Source: Pseudomonas sp. MYb60
GTDB taxonomy: Bacteria; Pseudomonadota; Gammaproteobacteria; Pseudomonadales; Pseudomonadaceae
Length of the DNA: 64,000 nucleotides
Reading direction: 5' to 3'
NCBI RefSeq assembly: GCF_002979555.1
Contig: NZ_PCOZ01000005.1
Location: 124,001 to 188,000 of the forward strand
Within the stretch, counting starts at the first letter, position 1, and each line of letters starts with the position of its first letter. A program made the position numbers and the translations under genes. Below, in pieces: positions 6,954-14,369 of the stretch. The notes under the pieces were generated by a model. That model saw only the letters and a list, made by a program, of their open reading frames with translations, had not been told where the DNA came from and did no database searches.

Positions 6954-7496
6954 TTACTGAATCATTGTGAGTTCGCGCACATAACTCTGACATGCGCCCA
7001 GCGCAATTAATCCTTGGTCGCCGGCATCGGTGATTCCGATAATTCGTTGAGCATGCGCTGGGTCAAGTTGGGCTCTTGTGGTGCCATGAACCACGCGCCC
7101 GGCGGCGGAGGTGGTTGGCACTGAACAGCCGCTGGTGGTGTCGGTGGCGGCGAGTACGACTGACAGCCGCAGATCAGCTGTAGCCAGGCGATCACGCAGA
7201 CGAGCTTGCTTGGTTTGCTCATCGGTCAATTCCTTATGGTGGGTTTCATCTTTGTTCTGCAGGCGCTGCTCCAGGGCGAGGCGCTTATCCTGCTCATTGC
7301 GCTGTAGGGTGGCAGCGGCCAGGGACAGTTCTTTGAGGGTGTCTGCATGTAGCCTGCCCTGGCGCTCCAGTTGCTGGCCGCAACGCCAGCCTTGAACGGT
7401 CCAGGCCAATGCAGCAGAGCCGGCGACCAACATCACCAGAAACAAGGCAACTGCACCAATGCGGAACTGCGCGGGGATCAGGTCGAGGAGACGCAT
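6954..7496 (-). CDS. Rz-like inner-membrane spanin
   Basis: 180 residues from the ATG at 7496. A single membrane segment at about 13-34 is followed by a periplasmic region rich in Glu, Gln, Lys and Arg (about 40-110) that reads as coiled coil. This is the layout of phage Rz proteins, which span the periplasm with Rz1 and fuse the two membranes at the end of lysis. The start overlaps the end of the endolysin gene, and a second frame inside it encodes Rz1. The C-terminal third is less conserved-looking. No holin gene is seen; upstream sequence was lost at the integrase junction. Confidence 0.82.
   Translation of the reverse strand: MRLLDLIPAQFRIGAVALFLVMLVAGSAALAWTVQGWRCGQQLERQGRLHADTLKELSLAAATLQRNEQDKRLALEQRLQNKDETHHKELTDEQTKQARLRDRLATADLRLSVVLAATDTTSGCSVPTTSAAGRVVHGTTRAQLDPAHAQRIIGITDAGDQGLIALGACQSYVRELTMIQ
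7007..7222 (-). CDS. Rz1-like outer-membrane spanin lipoprotein, nested in Rz
   Basis: A 71-residue frame lies wholly inside the Rz gene in a different register on the same strand. It has a signal peptide ending in a lipobox-like ICGC (Cys20), then a proline-rich run (PPPTPP, PPPPPG), exactly the composition of Rz1 lipoproteins. Rz1 is anchored in the outer membrane and contacts the Rz C-terminus. Embedded Rz/Rz1 pairs are well known in lambdoid and Pseudomonas phages. The nesting and lipobox make this call stronger than length alone would. Confidence 0.78.
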   Translation of the reverse strand: MSKPSKLVCVIAWLQLICGCQSYSPPPTPPAAVQCQPPPPPGAWFMAPQEPNLTQRMLNELSESPMPATKD

Positions 7497-8041
7497 AACA
7501 CCGCCCTCGCCCTGGCCCACAGCTGTAGGCGATCTTCCAGCCCGTTGAGCCCGCCATTGATACGTCGGGTGATGGTGTTGAACTGTTCCAGATCCGCGAG
7601 CCCATTCAACCCATTCACAGACCAGAACCACGCTGCAGACTCTGCCGCCCATTGCGGCAGTTCCAGCAGCTCCGGCGTGCGCAGCAATCGTTCATCACCA
7701 AACAACGCCAAGCTGCAGCGCAGGTAGTTGTCGTGCCCGGTGATCTGGATCAGCCCACGGCCGCGATAGCGTTGGCCGTCACCATCAGGCGCCGGGGTGT
7801 TCCCCAGCTTGGCAGCCAGCGGGCCGGTGTCGTACTTGCTGAGGTATTGATCGCCCCCCAGTTCACGCACGTACTGCAACGGGCTGGACTCGTGGCCGAC
7901 CTGGGCAAGGAAGGCCGCCTGGCGCTTCGGTGTGTCGATCTTGCGGTTGGTCATGGCGGCGTTTAGCGCGGATACAAAAACGCCCGCTTGGCGGCGGGCG
8001 TTGGGCATGATGCGTTGGAGTTGTTGCTCGGTGATGGACAT
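7478..8041 (-). CDS. Phage endolysin, glycoside hydrolase family 19 (chitinase-like)
   Basis: 187 residues from the ATG at 8041 (GGGAAAAA upstream). A longer in-frame extension to 8137 has no ribosome site and runs into integrase sequence. The GH19 core is visible: QAAFLAQVGHESSP with the catalytic Glu at about 51, then RYRGRGLIQITGHDNY at about 91-106. GH19 endolysins cleave peptidoglycan sugar linkages and need a holin to reach the periplasm; there is no signal peptide and no holin nearby. It is the first gene of the lysis cassette endolysin-Rz-Rz1. Codons 13-23 form a terminator-like hairpin. Confidence 0.87.
   Translation of the reverse strand: MSITEQQLQRIMPNARRQAGVFVSALNAAMTNRKIDTPKRQAAFLAQVGHESSPLQYVRELGGDQYLSKYDTGPLAAKLGNTPAPDGDGQRYRGRGLIQITGHDNYLRCSLALFGDERLLRTPELLELPQWAAESAAWFWSVNGLNGLADLEQFNTITRRINGGLNGLEDRLQLWARARAVLCVSST
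7975..8002 (-). terminator. Terminator-like hairpin inside the endolysin coding region
   Basis: Read on the minus strand, AACGCCCGC and GCGGGCGTT pair around a short loop and are followed by TTTTTG. It covers codons of endolysin residues about 13-23. Position and T run match an intrinsic terminator or attenuator, though it may simply reflect codon choice. Confidence 0.5.
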
Positions 8042-8072
8042 CGCTTTTTCCCAGGCAAAAAAAGACCGCTCG

Positions 8073-8702
8073 ATGGCGGCGGGTGGTGAAGTAGGTACGG
8101 AGCGAGAGAATCCGTGCCAAGGCATCAGAAAAAACAAGGAGGTGCCACGCGACTACTACGCCAACGCCGTGGTGTGGGATGCGGTGTATGGAATGGCAGG
8201 ACCGGAACTCAAGGAGGCCATGGACCTGGCCTACCTGACCGGCCAGCGACCTGCCGATGTGATCATCATGCGTAGCGACGATACCGAGGGCGATTATTTC
8301 CTGGTCACCCAGGGTAAAACCGGGCAGAAACTCAGGATTCTCATGCGGACAGAATCCGGAGAAAACAGTCTCGGGAAATTGGTTAGAGAGATAATCGAAA
8401 GAAATGCGCACCACCCCTCCAAGTACCTACTAATCAACCAGTACGGAAAAAGGATGACAAAAGGCATGTTGCGCCTGCGCTGGGACAAGGCAAGAGAGAA
8501 GGCGCAGCAGAAAGCGCTGGATCAGGGCGACCCTATGCTCGCAGCAAAGATTGGAGGGTTTCAGTTTCGTGACATCCGACCCAAGGCGGCATCGGAAATC
8601 ATCGATATTGGCGAAGCAAGCCTACTGCTGGGACATAGCAAACAGGAGATCACCAAAAGGGTTTACAGGAGGATTGGCCCCACTGCTAAACCATCAAAAT
8701 AG
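8073..8702 (+). pseudogene. Tyrosine recombinase (phage integrase), N-terminally truncated
   Basis: The last about 205 residues of a phage integrase are intact: NPCQGIRKNKE linker, box I Arg in LTGQRPADV, KAASEIIDIGEAS, LLGHSKQE with the His, and Tyr in RVYRR near the end. The N-terminal arm-binding and core-binding domains are missing. Upstream the sequence runs into the divergently oriented endolysin start, so a deletion joined the two. An ATG at 8073 could start a 209-residue product, but no ribosome site is seen and recombination activity is unlikely. The gene ends 94 bases before the tRNA-Ser attachment site, the usual int-att arrangement. Confidence 0.8.
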
Positions 8703-8759
8703 GCAAAGTTTCGGAACGCCTATCAAAAACCGTCTTACCACACCCAAACCCCAGAAACA

Positions 8760-8787
8760 CGAAAGCCCCGTAAGAACGGGGCTTTCG
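8760..8787. terminator. Bidirectional terminator between integrase fragment and tRNA-Ser
   Basis: Twelve-base stem CGAAAGCCCCGT/ACGGGGCTTTCG with a 4-base loop. It lies downstream of the integrase fragment on the plus strand and of tRNA-Ser on the minus strand. Confidence 0.75.
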
Positions 8788-8796
8788 TATGAATAT

Positions 8797-8887
8797 TGGC
8801 GGGAAACCAGGGATTCGAACCCTGGGAACGCTATTAACGTTCGCCGGTTTTCAAGACCGGTGCATTCAACCACTCTGCCAATTTCCC
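8797..8887 (-). tRNA. serT: tRNA-Ser(UGA)
   Basis: A 91-base gene on the minus strand. The acceptor GGGAAAT pairs with ATTTCCC-type 3' sequence, discriminator G and an encoded CCA. The anticodon loop CTTGAAA carries TGA on a CCGGT/ACCGG stem. The long variable arm (GAACGTTAATAGCGTTC) is typical of class II serine tRNAs, and the T loop reads TTCGAAT. It decodes UCA-type serine codons. Its 3' half, 8797-8859, is the integration site duplicated at 2256-2318. The insertion kept the tRNA whole because the element restores the 3' end. Confidence 0.96.
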
Positions 8888-8901
8888 TTTTGCATCACAA
8901 G

Positions 8902-8907
8902 ATTATA
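8902..8907 (-). promoter_or_regulatory. -10 box of tRNA-Ser
   Basis: TATAAT on the minus strand, ending 14 bases before the tRNA 5' end, within TACTATAATCTTG. I see no clear -35. Confidence 0.55.
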
Positions 8908-9039
8908 GTAGCCCATCCCGTCTCAGCGGGCGCCATAATACCCGAATGAAACACACTGTCAAACTCTCGGCATCGCTTGTTACAGAGCGTCTGTTATGAT
9001 CTTTGCGACTGAACGTTTCAAAACCGAAGGAGTGTCGCC

Positions 9040-9711
9040 ATGCGCGAACAGAATTACGCAGTGAATGGCAACGCGCAGGCTGAGCAGCTTGAAGTCAGCC
9101 GCGTGTTGCGCAACACCTATGGCCTGCTCGCCCTGACCCTCGCATTCAGCGGCGTGATGGCGTTCGTGGCTCAACAGATGCGAGTCGGCTACCCGAACAT
9201 TTTCGTTGTGCTGATCGGCTTCTATGGCCTGTTCTTCCTCACCAACAAGCTGCGTGACTCGGCCTGGGGTCTGGTGTCGGCGTTTGCCTTGACCGGTTTC
9301 ATGGGCTTCATCCTCGGCCCGATCCTCAACCGTTACCTCGGCATGGCCGGTGGTGCGGAAGTGGTCAGCTCGGCATTTGCCATGACGGCCCTGGTGTTTG
9401 GGGGTCTGTCGGCCTATGTGCTGATTACCCGCAAGGACATGAGCTTCCTGGGTGGCTTCATCACCGCGGGCTTCTTCGTGTTGCTGGCAGCCGTGGTCGC
9501 GAGCATGTTCTTCCAGATCAGCGGCCTGCAATTGGCGATCAGCGCAGGTTTCGTGCTGTTCTCCTCGGTCTGCATCCTGTTCCAGACCAGCGCCATCATC
9601 CACGGTGGTGAGCGCAACTACATCATGGCCACCATCAGCCTGTATGTATCGATCTACAACCTGTTTATCAGCCTGTTGCAGATCTTCGGCATCATGAGCC
9701 GCGACGACTGA
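9040..9711 (+). CDS. yccA: YccA family (BAX inhibitor-1) membrane protein
   Basis: 223 residues with seven hydrophobic helices spread from about 25 to 215, the Bax-inhibitor-1 fold. A soluble N-terminus of about 25 residues (MREQNYAVNG...) precedes helix 1. In E. coli YccA binds and inhibits the membrane protease FtsH, protecting jammed SecY. AAGGAG sits upstream of the ATG. Monocistronic: tRNA-Ser lies on one side, and a strong bidirectional terminator shared with convergent murB on the other. In PAO1, as I recall it, the homologue lies just before tusD, so this neighbourhood has been rearranged. Confidence 0.93.
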   Translation: MREQNYAVNGNAQAEQLEVSRVLRNTYGLLALTLAFSGVMAFVAQQMRVGYPNIFVVLIGFYGLFFLTNKLRDSAWGLVSAFALTGFMGFILGPILNRYLGMAGGAEVVSSAFAMTALVFGGLSAYVLITRKDMSFLGGFITAGFFVLLAAVVASMFFQISGLQLAISAGFVLFSSVCILFQTSAIIHGGERNYIMATISLYVSIYNLFISLLQIFGIMSRDD

Positions 9712-9726
9712 TTCCAGTCGGCATAA

Positions 9727-9760
9727 AAAAAGCCCCGTATCGAAAGATACGGGGCTTTTT
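9727..9760. terminator. Bidirectional terminator between yccA and murB
   Basis: Fifteen-base perfect stem AAAAAGCCCCGTATC/GATACGGGGCTTTTT with a GAAA tetraloop, with T runs in both orientations, between convergent genes. Confidence 0.95.
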
Positions 9761-9773
9761 CGCTTTCAGGGGA

Positions 9774-10793
9774 TCAATACTGGTTGGGTTCCATTTCCAG
9801 TTCGACCTTGAATCGCTCTGCGATATCGCGCTGGATACGCAGGGCGAGATTGGCAATGTCGTGCCCGGTGGCACTGCCGTAGTTCACCAGCACCAGGGCC
9901 TGCAGCGAGTGGACGCCCGCATCACCGTCCCGAAAGCCCTTCCAGCCGGCCTTGTCGATCAACCAGCCGGCGGCGAGCTTCACCTGCCCGTCAGGTTGCG
10001 GATAGGCCACCAGGTCCGGGTACTGCGCCTGCAGTTCGGCAGCGAGTACGGCGGACACCAATGGGTTCTTGAAGAAGCTTCCGGCGTTGCCCAGCGTTGC
10101 CGGATCCGGCAGCTTTTCGCTGCGAATGCTGCAGATGGCGCGGCTGACGTCACTCGGCGTGGCGTCTGTGATCCCCTGCGCCGCCAGGCGCTGTTGTACC
10201 GGGCCGTAGTCGAGTTTCAGGTGACTGGCACGGCTCAAGGCAAAACGCACCCGCAGGATCAGCCAGCGGCCGGTCTGGTGCTTGAACAGACTGTCACGGT
10301 AGGCGAAGTCGCATTCCTGCAGGCTGAAGTCGCGCAGCTCGCCGGTCTGGCGATCCAGTGCGGTGAGCCCGGCGAACACATCCTTGATCTCGATGCCGTA
10401 GGCACCAATGTTCTGCATCGGCGCAGCGCCGACGGTGCCCGGGATAAGACTGAGGTTTTCCAGGCCGCAGAAGCCCTGTGCAAGGGTCCACAGCACGAAG
10501 GGATGCCATGCCTCGCCCGCTTCGGCTTCGACCACTACGTGAATGCCATCATCGTGCACCACGCGGATGCCTTGGGTAGCCATGCGCAACACCAGCGCTG
10601 GAATATCCTGGGTCAGCAGCAGGTTGCTGCCACCGCCGATTACCAGCAGCGGCAACGCCTGGGCCGACGCGTAGGCCAAGGCCTCGCGCACGTCGCTGTC
10701 GCTGCGGGCCTCGGCAAACAGCTGGGCACGCACGTCGATGCCAAAACTGTTGAAGGGTTTGAGCGATACGTGCGCACGCACCTGCAAGGTCAT
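9774..10793 (-). CDS. murB: UDP-N-acetylenolpyruvoylglucosamine reductase
   Basis: 339 residues, the long proteobacterial MurB type. Residues 53-57 (GGGSN) belong to the FAD-binding region. NIGAYGIEIKDV follows, and the catalytic Ser lies in GNAGSFFKNP at about 235. MurB reduces UDP-GlcNAc-enolpyruvate to UDP-MurNAc with NADPH, the second committed step of peptidoglycan synthesis in the cytoplasm. It is the last gene of the exbB-exbD-lpxK-ycaR-kdsB-phosphatase-murB run. Its ATG overlaps the stop of the phosphatase gene by 4 bases, implying coupled translation. Confidence 0.97.
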   Translation of the reverse strand: MTLQVRAHVSLKPFNSFGIDVRAQLFAEARSDSDVREALAYASAQALPLLVIGGGSNLLLTQDIPALVLRMATQGIRVVHDDGIHVVVEAEAGEAWHPFVLWTLAQGFCGLENLSLIPGTVGAAPMQNIGAYGIEIKDVFAGLTALDRQTGELRDFSLQECDFAYRDSLFKHQTGRWLILRVRFALSRASHLKLDYGPVQQRLAAQGITDATPSDVSRAICSIRSEKLPDPATLGNAGSFFKNPLVSAVLAAELQAQYPDLVAYPQPDGQVKLAAGWLIDKAGWKGFRDGDAGVHSLQALVLVNYGSATGHDIANLALRIQRDIAERFKVELEMEPNQY

Positions 10794-11254
10794 AACCGCC
10801 CCTTCAATTCGATCACCAATAAATCACAGGCGCGCTCGACCAGGTCCAGGACCCGCTCGAAACCCTGCTCGCCGTCGTAATACGGGTCTGGAACTTCGTC
10901 CACTTCCGCGTCGTAGCGGCGCAGGAACAGGTCCAGCTCCGCTTTGCCCTGGGCCGGCTGCAACGCCTTGAGGTTGCGCAGGTTACTGTTGTCCATGGCC
11001 AGGATCAGGTCGAAACGCGCAAAGTCGGCGCGGGACACTTGCTGGGCACGTTGGGCCGACAGATCGTAACCGCGCCCCAACGCCGCACGCTGGCTGCGTG
11101 AATCCGGCGGGTTACCGACATGCCAGTCACCAGTGCCGGCAGAGGCCACGGTGACCTGCCCCGCCAGCCCGGCTTCGCGCAATTTATGGCGCAGTACGCC
11201 TTCGGCCGTGGGCGAGCGGCAGATGTTGCCCAGGCAGACGAACAGGACCTCCAT
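10790..11254 (-). CDS. Low-molecular-weight protein tyrosine phosphatase
   Basis: 154 residues from the ATG at 11254, which overlaps the kdsB stop (TGATG). The long upstream extension in this frame is a shadow of kdsB. The active-site loop C7-L-G-N-I-C-R13-S is the CX5R(S/T) signature, and the general acid Asp lies in VPDPYYD at about 125. It hydrolyses phosphotyrosine. Relatives such as Wzb act on capsule kinases, but no kinase gene is adjacent, so the substrate is unknown. Position between kdsB and murB matches the arrangement in other Pseudomonas. Confidence 0.94.
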   Translation of the reverse strand: MEVLFVCLGNICRSPTAEGVLRHKLREAGLAGQVTVASAGTGDWHVGNPPDSRSQRAALGRGYDLSAQRAQQVSRADFARFDLILAMDNSNLRNLKALQPAQGKAELDLFLRRYDAEVDEVPDPYYDGEQGFERVLDLVERACDLLVIELKGRL

Positions 11255-12018
11255 CAGGCCCCCAGCAAGCGGCGGACGCGCTCGAGGTCTTCCGGGGTGT
11301 CGACCCCTGCCGGCGGCGCTTCCAGCGCATCGGCCACATGGATACGCACGCCGTGCCACAGGGCCCGCAGTTGCTCCAGGGACTCGGTGTTTTCCAGCCA
11401 GCACGGGCCCCAGCCGACAAAGTCATGCAGGAATCCGGCGCGGTAGGCATAGATACCAATATGGCGGCGATAGGGTACGCCCTCGGGCAGCACATCCGGC
11501 TGCCTGGCGAAGGCGTCCCGCGCCCATGGCAAGGTGGAGCGGCTGAAGGTCAGCGCCAGGCCATTGATATCGCTGACCACCTTGACCACGTTCGGGTTGA
11601 ACAGCGTTTCGATGTCTTCGATGGGCTCGGCCAGGGTCGCCATGCGCGCTTCAGGATGGGCCGCGAGGTTGGCCGCCACCTGGTCGATCACGCTCGGCGG
11701 GATCAAGGGTTCGTCGCCTTGTACGTTGACCACGATGGCATCCGGTGCCAGCCCCAGCTGCGTAGCCACTTCGGCCAGCCGGTCGGTGCCGGAGTTGTGG
11801 TCTTCGCGGGTCAGCACCGCTTCGGCGCCAAAGCGTTTGCAGGCTTCGACGATACGCGGGTCATCGGTGGCAACCACGACGCGCTCGGCGCTGCTTTTGC
11901 AGGCCTGTTCCCACACCAGCTGCACCATCGGCTTGCTGCCGATCAACTGCAGCGGCTTGCCCGGCAAACGTGTCGAGGCGTAGCGGGACGGGATGACGAC
12001 GGTAAAGGCGGTGGTCAT
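11254..12018 (-). CDS. kdsB: CMP-KDO synthetase (3-deoxy-manno-octulosonate cytidylyltransferase)
   Basis: 254 residues. The N-terminal nucleotide-binding pattern [17 protein letters not shown] at about 8-24 and the [11 protein letters not shown] motif at about 97-108 are diagnostic. KdsB couples CTP and KDO to CMP-KDO, the donor for the inner core of lipopolysaccharide. The ATG overlaps the ycaR stop by 4 bases, and the stop overlaps the start of the phosphatase gene by 1 base, so this is a tightly packed operon. It complements lpxK two genes upstream (lipid A 4'-kinase). Confidence 0.97.
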   Translation of the reverse strand: MTTAFTVVIPSRYASTRLPGKPLQLIGSKPMVQLVWEQACKSSAERVVVATDDPRIVEACKRFGAEAVLTREDHNSGTDRLAEVATQLGLAPDAIVVNVQGDEPLIPPSVIDQVAANLAAHPEARMATLAEPIEDIETLFNPNVVKVVSDINGLALTFSRSTLPWARDAFARQPDVLPEGVPYRRHIGIYAYRAGFLHDFVGWGPCWLENTESLEQLRALWHGVRIHVADALEAPPAGVDTPEDLERVRRLLGA

Positions 12019-12200
12019 TTATCCAGGCGCTCGTCGTTGGTCAGGGTGCGGGCTTCGCTCTCCAGCATGACCGGAATGCCATCACGAATCGGGTAAGCCA
12101 GGCCGGCCCCTTTGCTGATCAGCTCGGTCTTGTCGGCGCTGAGCTTGAGCGGGCCTTTGCAGATCGGGCAAGCGAGGATATCGAGCAGTTTGGTGTCCAT
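12015..12200 (-). CDS. ycaR: Trm112/YcaR family small zinc-binding protein
   Basis: 61 residues. It begins [18 protein letters not shown], with the CPxCK knuckle, and ends in the GIPVML segment typical of UPF0434/Trm112 proteins. Only one cysteine pair is present, as usual in bacterial members. Trm112 proteins in archaea and eukaryotes are methyltransferase partners; the bacterial role is not settled. The lpxK-ycaR-kdsB order is widely conserved. An SD (GGAA) precedes the ATG, and the gap to lpxK is 24 bases. Confidence 0.93.
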   Translation of the reverse strand: MDTKLLDILACPICKGPLKLSADKTELISKGAGLAYPIRDGIPVMLESEARTLTNDERLDK

Positions 12201-12224
12201 GAGTGTTTCCTGGAATTAAGCGGT

Positions 12225-13235
12225 TTAAGGCAAGAGACGGGCGGGCAACAGGCGCATCAGCTGCGTGTCGAACCAGGCGACGAACGCCGGCGACGGCAGC
12301 GCATCCACCGTAAGGTACCACCAGTCGGGCTGGGCGAAGGCGCGGCACTTCACCGCGTCCTTCTCGGTCATGACCAGCGGCAATGACGGGGTAAAATTCA
12401 GGACCTCGGCACTGTAGGGCGCGTGGTCGGCGAAAGCATGGGGTATCGGTCGCCAGTGTAGCGTTTCAAGGGTATTGAAGAAACGCTGCGGGTTGCCGAT
12501 GCCGGCGACCGCATGGACCTGCTGGCCCGCCGCGAAGTGATCGACCCGCTGGCGTTCGCCGGTGTGAAGATTGACCAGCGCCGTGGGTTGCAGGCGAAAA
12601 GCGAAACCGTCATCGCGGTCACTCACTGCACCGTTGTAAAGCAGCGCATCGACGCTTTGCAGGCGCTCCACCGGCTCACGCAACGGCCCGGCAGGCAGGC
12701 AACGGCGATTGCCCAGCCCGCGGGCGGCGTCGATCAGCACCAGTTCCAGGTCGCGGGCCAGACGGTAGTGTTGCAGGCCATCGTCGGAGAGGATCAGGTC
12801 GAGCGGCTCACTGGCCAGCAGCGCCTTGACTGCACGGCTGCGGTCCGGATCGATCACCAGCGGCACGCCGCTGCGCTGCACGATCAGCAGAGGTTCATCC
12901 CCCGCCACTTGCGGGCTGTGGCTGGCCTCGACCCGCCACGGCAAGTGAGGAGGCTTGGCACCATAGCCGCGGCTGACCACCCCCACGCGCAACCCCGCAC
13001 GGCGGCAATGCTCGATCAACCACAGGATCAACGGCGTCTTGCCCGTGCCACCGACGGTGATGTTACCCACCACCACCACCGGCACGGGTGACTGATAGAT
13101 GTCGCCTTCGCCGGCCAGGAAACGCGCACGCTTGCCCTGTACCACCCGGCGATACAACGACTCCAGCGGCCGTAACAACGCCAGCGCCGGGTGACCTTCG
13201 TACCAGGCCTTGAGCAAACGATCGGACATCGCCAT
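12225..13235 (-). CDS. lpxK: Tetraacyldisaccharide 4'-kinase
   Basis: 336 residues, normal for LpxK. The Walker A loop lies at about 61-69 (VGGTGKTPL), preceded by [26 protein letters not shown] at about 149-164 holds the conserved Asp and His of the family. An N-terminal amphipathic segment anchors it to the inner membrane. LpxK phosphorylates the 4' position of the lipid A disaccharide. Its ATG overlaps the exbD stop (TGATG); an in-frame second ATG two codons later is an alternative start. Confidence 0.96.
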   Translation of the reverse strand: MAMSDRLLKAWYEGHPALALLRPLESLYRRVVQGKRARFLAGEGDIYQSPVPVVVVGNITVGGTGKTPLILWLIEHCRRAGLRVGVVSRGYGAKPPHLPWRVEASHSPQVAGDEPLLIVQRSGVPLVIDPDRSRAVKALLASEPLDLILSDDGLQHYRLARDLELVLIDAARGLGNRRCLPAGPLREPVERLQSVDALLYNGAVSDRDDGFAFRLQPTALVNLHTGERQRVDHFAAGQQVHAVAGIGNPQRFFNTLETLHWRPIPHAFADHAPYSAEVLNFTPSLPLVMTEKDAVKCRAFAQPDWWYLTVDALPSPAFVAWFDTQLMRLLPARLLP

Positions 13236-13663
13236 CAGGGTTGGCCCGCCGCCTCGACGGTACTCATGCGCAAATGGCTGAAGCCGAGCTTGCCAGCAGC
13301 ATCCATCGCGGTGATTACGGCTTGATGCTGGGTCTTGCCATCGGCACTGATGGACAGCGGCAACTGGGTATCGCCGCCGGACTCCTTCTGCAGGGCGTCC
13401 ATCAGGGTGTTGAGATCGTTTTTCTCCAGCACTTGGTTATTCACCGAAAACACTCCCTCGGCGCTGATGGCAATGTCCAGTTGCTTGACCTCCTGGTCCT
13501 CCGCCGGCGAACCACTCACCGCTTCCGGCAGGTCGACACGCAGTTCGGTCTGCCGGGTAAATGTGGTGGTGACGACAAAAAACAGCAGCAGGATAAACAC
13601 TACGTCGATCAGCGACGCGAGGTTGATATCGACATTTTCCCGTTGCTTGCGGCGAAATTTCAC
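13235..13663 (-). CDS. exbD: ExbD/TolR family biopolymer transport protein
   Basis: 142 residues. A short cytoplasmic N-terminus ([20 protein letters not shown]) carries the conserved Asp at the start of a single membrane helix at about 18-38, which reads [16 protein letters not shown] periplasmic domain of about 100 residues follows. ExbD forms a proton-driven stator with ExbB that energises TonB-dependent outer-membrane receptors. It overlaps exbB by 4 bases and lpxK by 1 base. A location beside LPS and cell-wall genes rather than tonB is the usual place of the second ExbBD set in Pseudomonas. Confidence 0.93.
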   Translation of the reverse strand: MKFRRKQRENVDINLASLIDVVFILLLFFVVTTTFTRQTELRVDLPEAVSGSPAEDQEVKQLDIAISAEGVFSVNNQVLEKNDLNTLMDALQKESGGDTQLPLSISADGKTQHQAVITAMDAAGKLGFSHLRMSTVEAAGQP

Positions 13664-14295
13664 GCTTTGCCCCCGACCAGGTCCACGTCACGGTCGCCCT
13701 GCACCACTTCCACCAGTTTGATGGCTTCCTGCTCCATGCCGACCACCAGTTCATCAATGCGCCGCTGCAGGAAGCGGTGGAAGAATACCGACGGAATACC
13801 CACCATCAAGCCCGCTGCCGTGGTGATCAACGCCTTGGAAATACCGCCGGCCAGCACGGCCGCGTTGGTGGTCATGCCAGAGCCCATGAACGAGCTGAAA
13901 ATATCGATCATGCCGAGCACAGTGCCGAGCAAACCGAGCAACGGTGCCATCGCGGCGATGGTGCCGAGCGCATTGATATAGCGCTCCAGCTCATGAATCA
14001 CGCGGGCAGCCGCCTCTTCGATGCACTCCTTCATGATCTCGCGACCATGCTTGGAGTTGGCGAGGCCCGCCGCCAGGATCTCACCCAGCGGCGAGTTGGC
14101 GCGCAGCTCCTTGAGTTTTTCCTTGTCCAGTTGCTTGTTCTTGATCCAGCCCCAGACCTGACCCAGCAGATGCTCGGGGGTGACGCGACTGGCGCGCAGG
14201 GTCCACAGGCGTTCGGCTACGATGCCGAGTGCGGCGATAGAGCTCATGATGATCGGCAACATCATCCAGCCGCCGGATTTGACCAATTCCCACAC
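13660..14295 (-). CDS. exbB: MotA/TolQ/ExbB proton channel family protein
   Basis: 211 residues when read from the GTG at 14295, which has GAGGGGG upstream and gives the family start VWELVKSGGW. The frame continues to 14373, but those residues (RRTPPPNQYGK) are not family-like. Three membrane segments: about 9-29, and a pair at about 110-135 and 155-180, with ALGTIAAMAPLLGLLGTVLGM as the conserved channel region. It is the partner of the following exbD (4-base overlap). It heads the run of seven genes ending at murB; 74 bases separate it from comEC. Confidence 0.93.
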   Translation of the reverse strand: MWELVKSGGWMMLPIIMSSIAALGIVAERLWTLRASRVTPEHLLGQVWGWIKNKQLDKEKLKELRANSPLGEILAAGLANSKHGREIMKECIEEAAARVIHELERYINALGTIAAMAPLLGLLGTVLGMIDIFSSFMGSGMTTNAAVLAGGISKALITTAAGLMVGIPSVFFHRFLQRRIDELVVGMEQEAIKLVEVVQGDRDVDLVGGKA

Positions 14296-14369
14296 AGTGA
14301 ATGCCCCCTCGAAAAAGTGCGCCACTTTACCATATTGGTTGGGCGGCGGGGTTCGTCGACCCGCCTCGC

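Larger units (their letters stand above)
2256..8859. mobile_element. Eroded prophage/genomic island in tRNA-Ser(UGA)
   Basis: About 6.5 kb lies between the two tRNA-Ser 3' repeats. It contains an integrase fragment facing the tRNA, an endolysin-Rz-Rz1 lysis set, umuDC, a SRAP gene, a Dam-like methyltransferase and an AT-rich unknown gene. No capsid, terminase, tail or replication genes are present, so it cannot be an active phage. The second integrase end at 1941-2123, directly outside the left repeat, implies another related element further left, partly outside this window. Confidence 0.75.
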
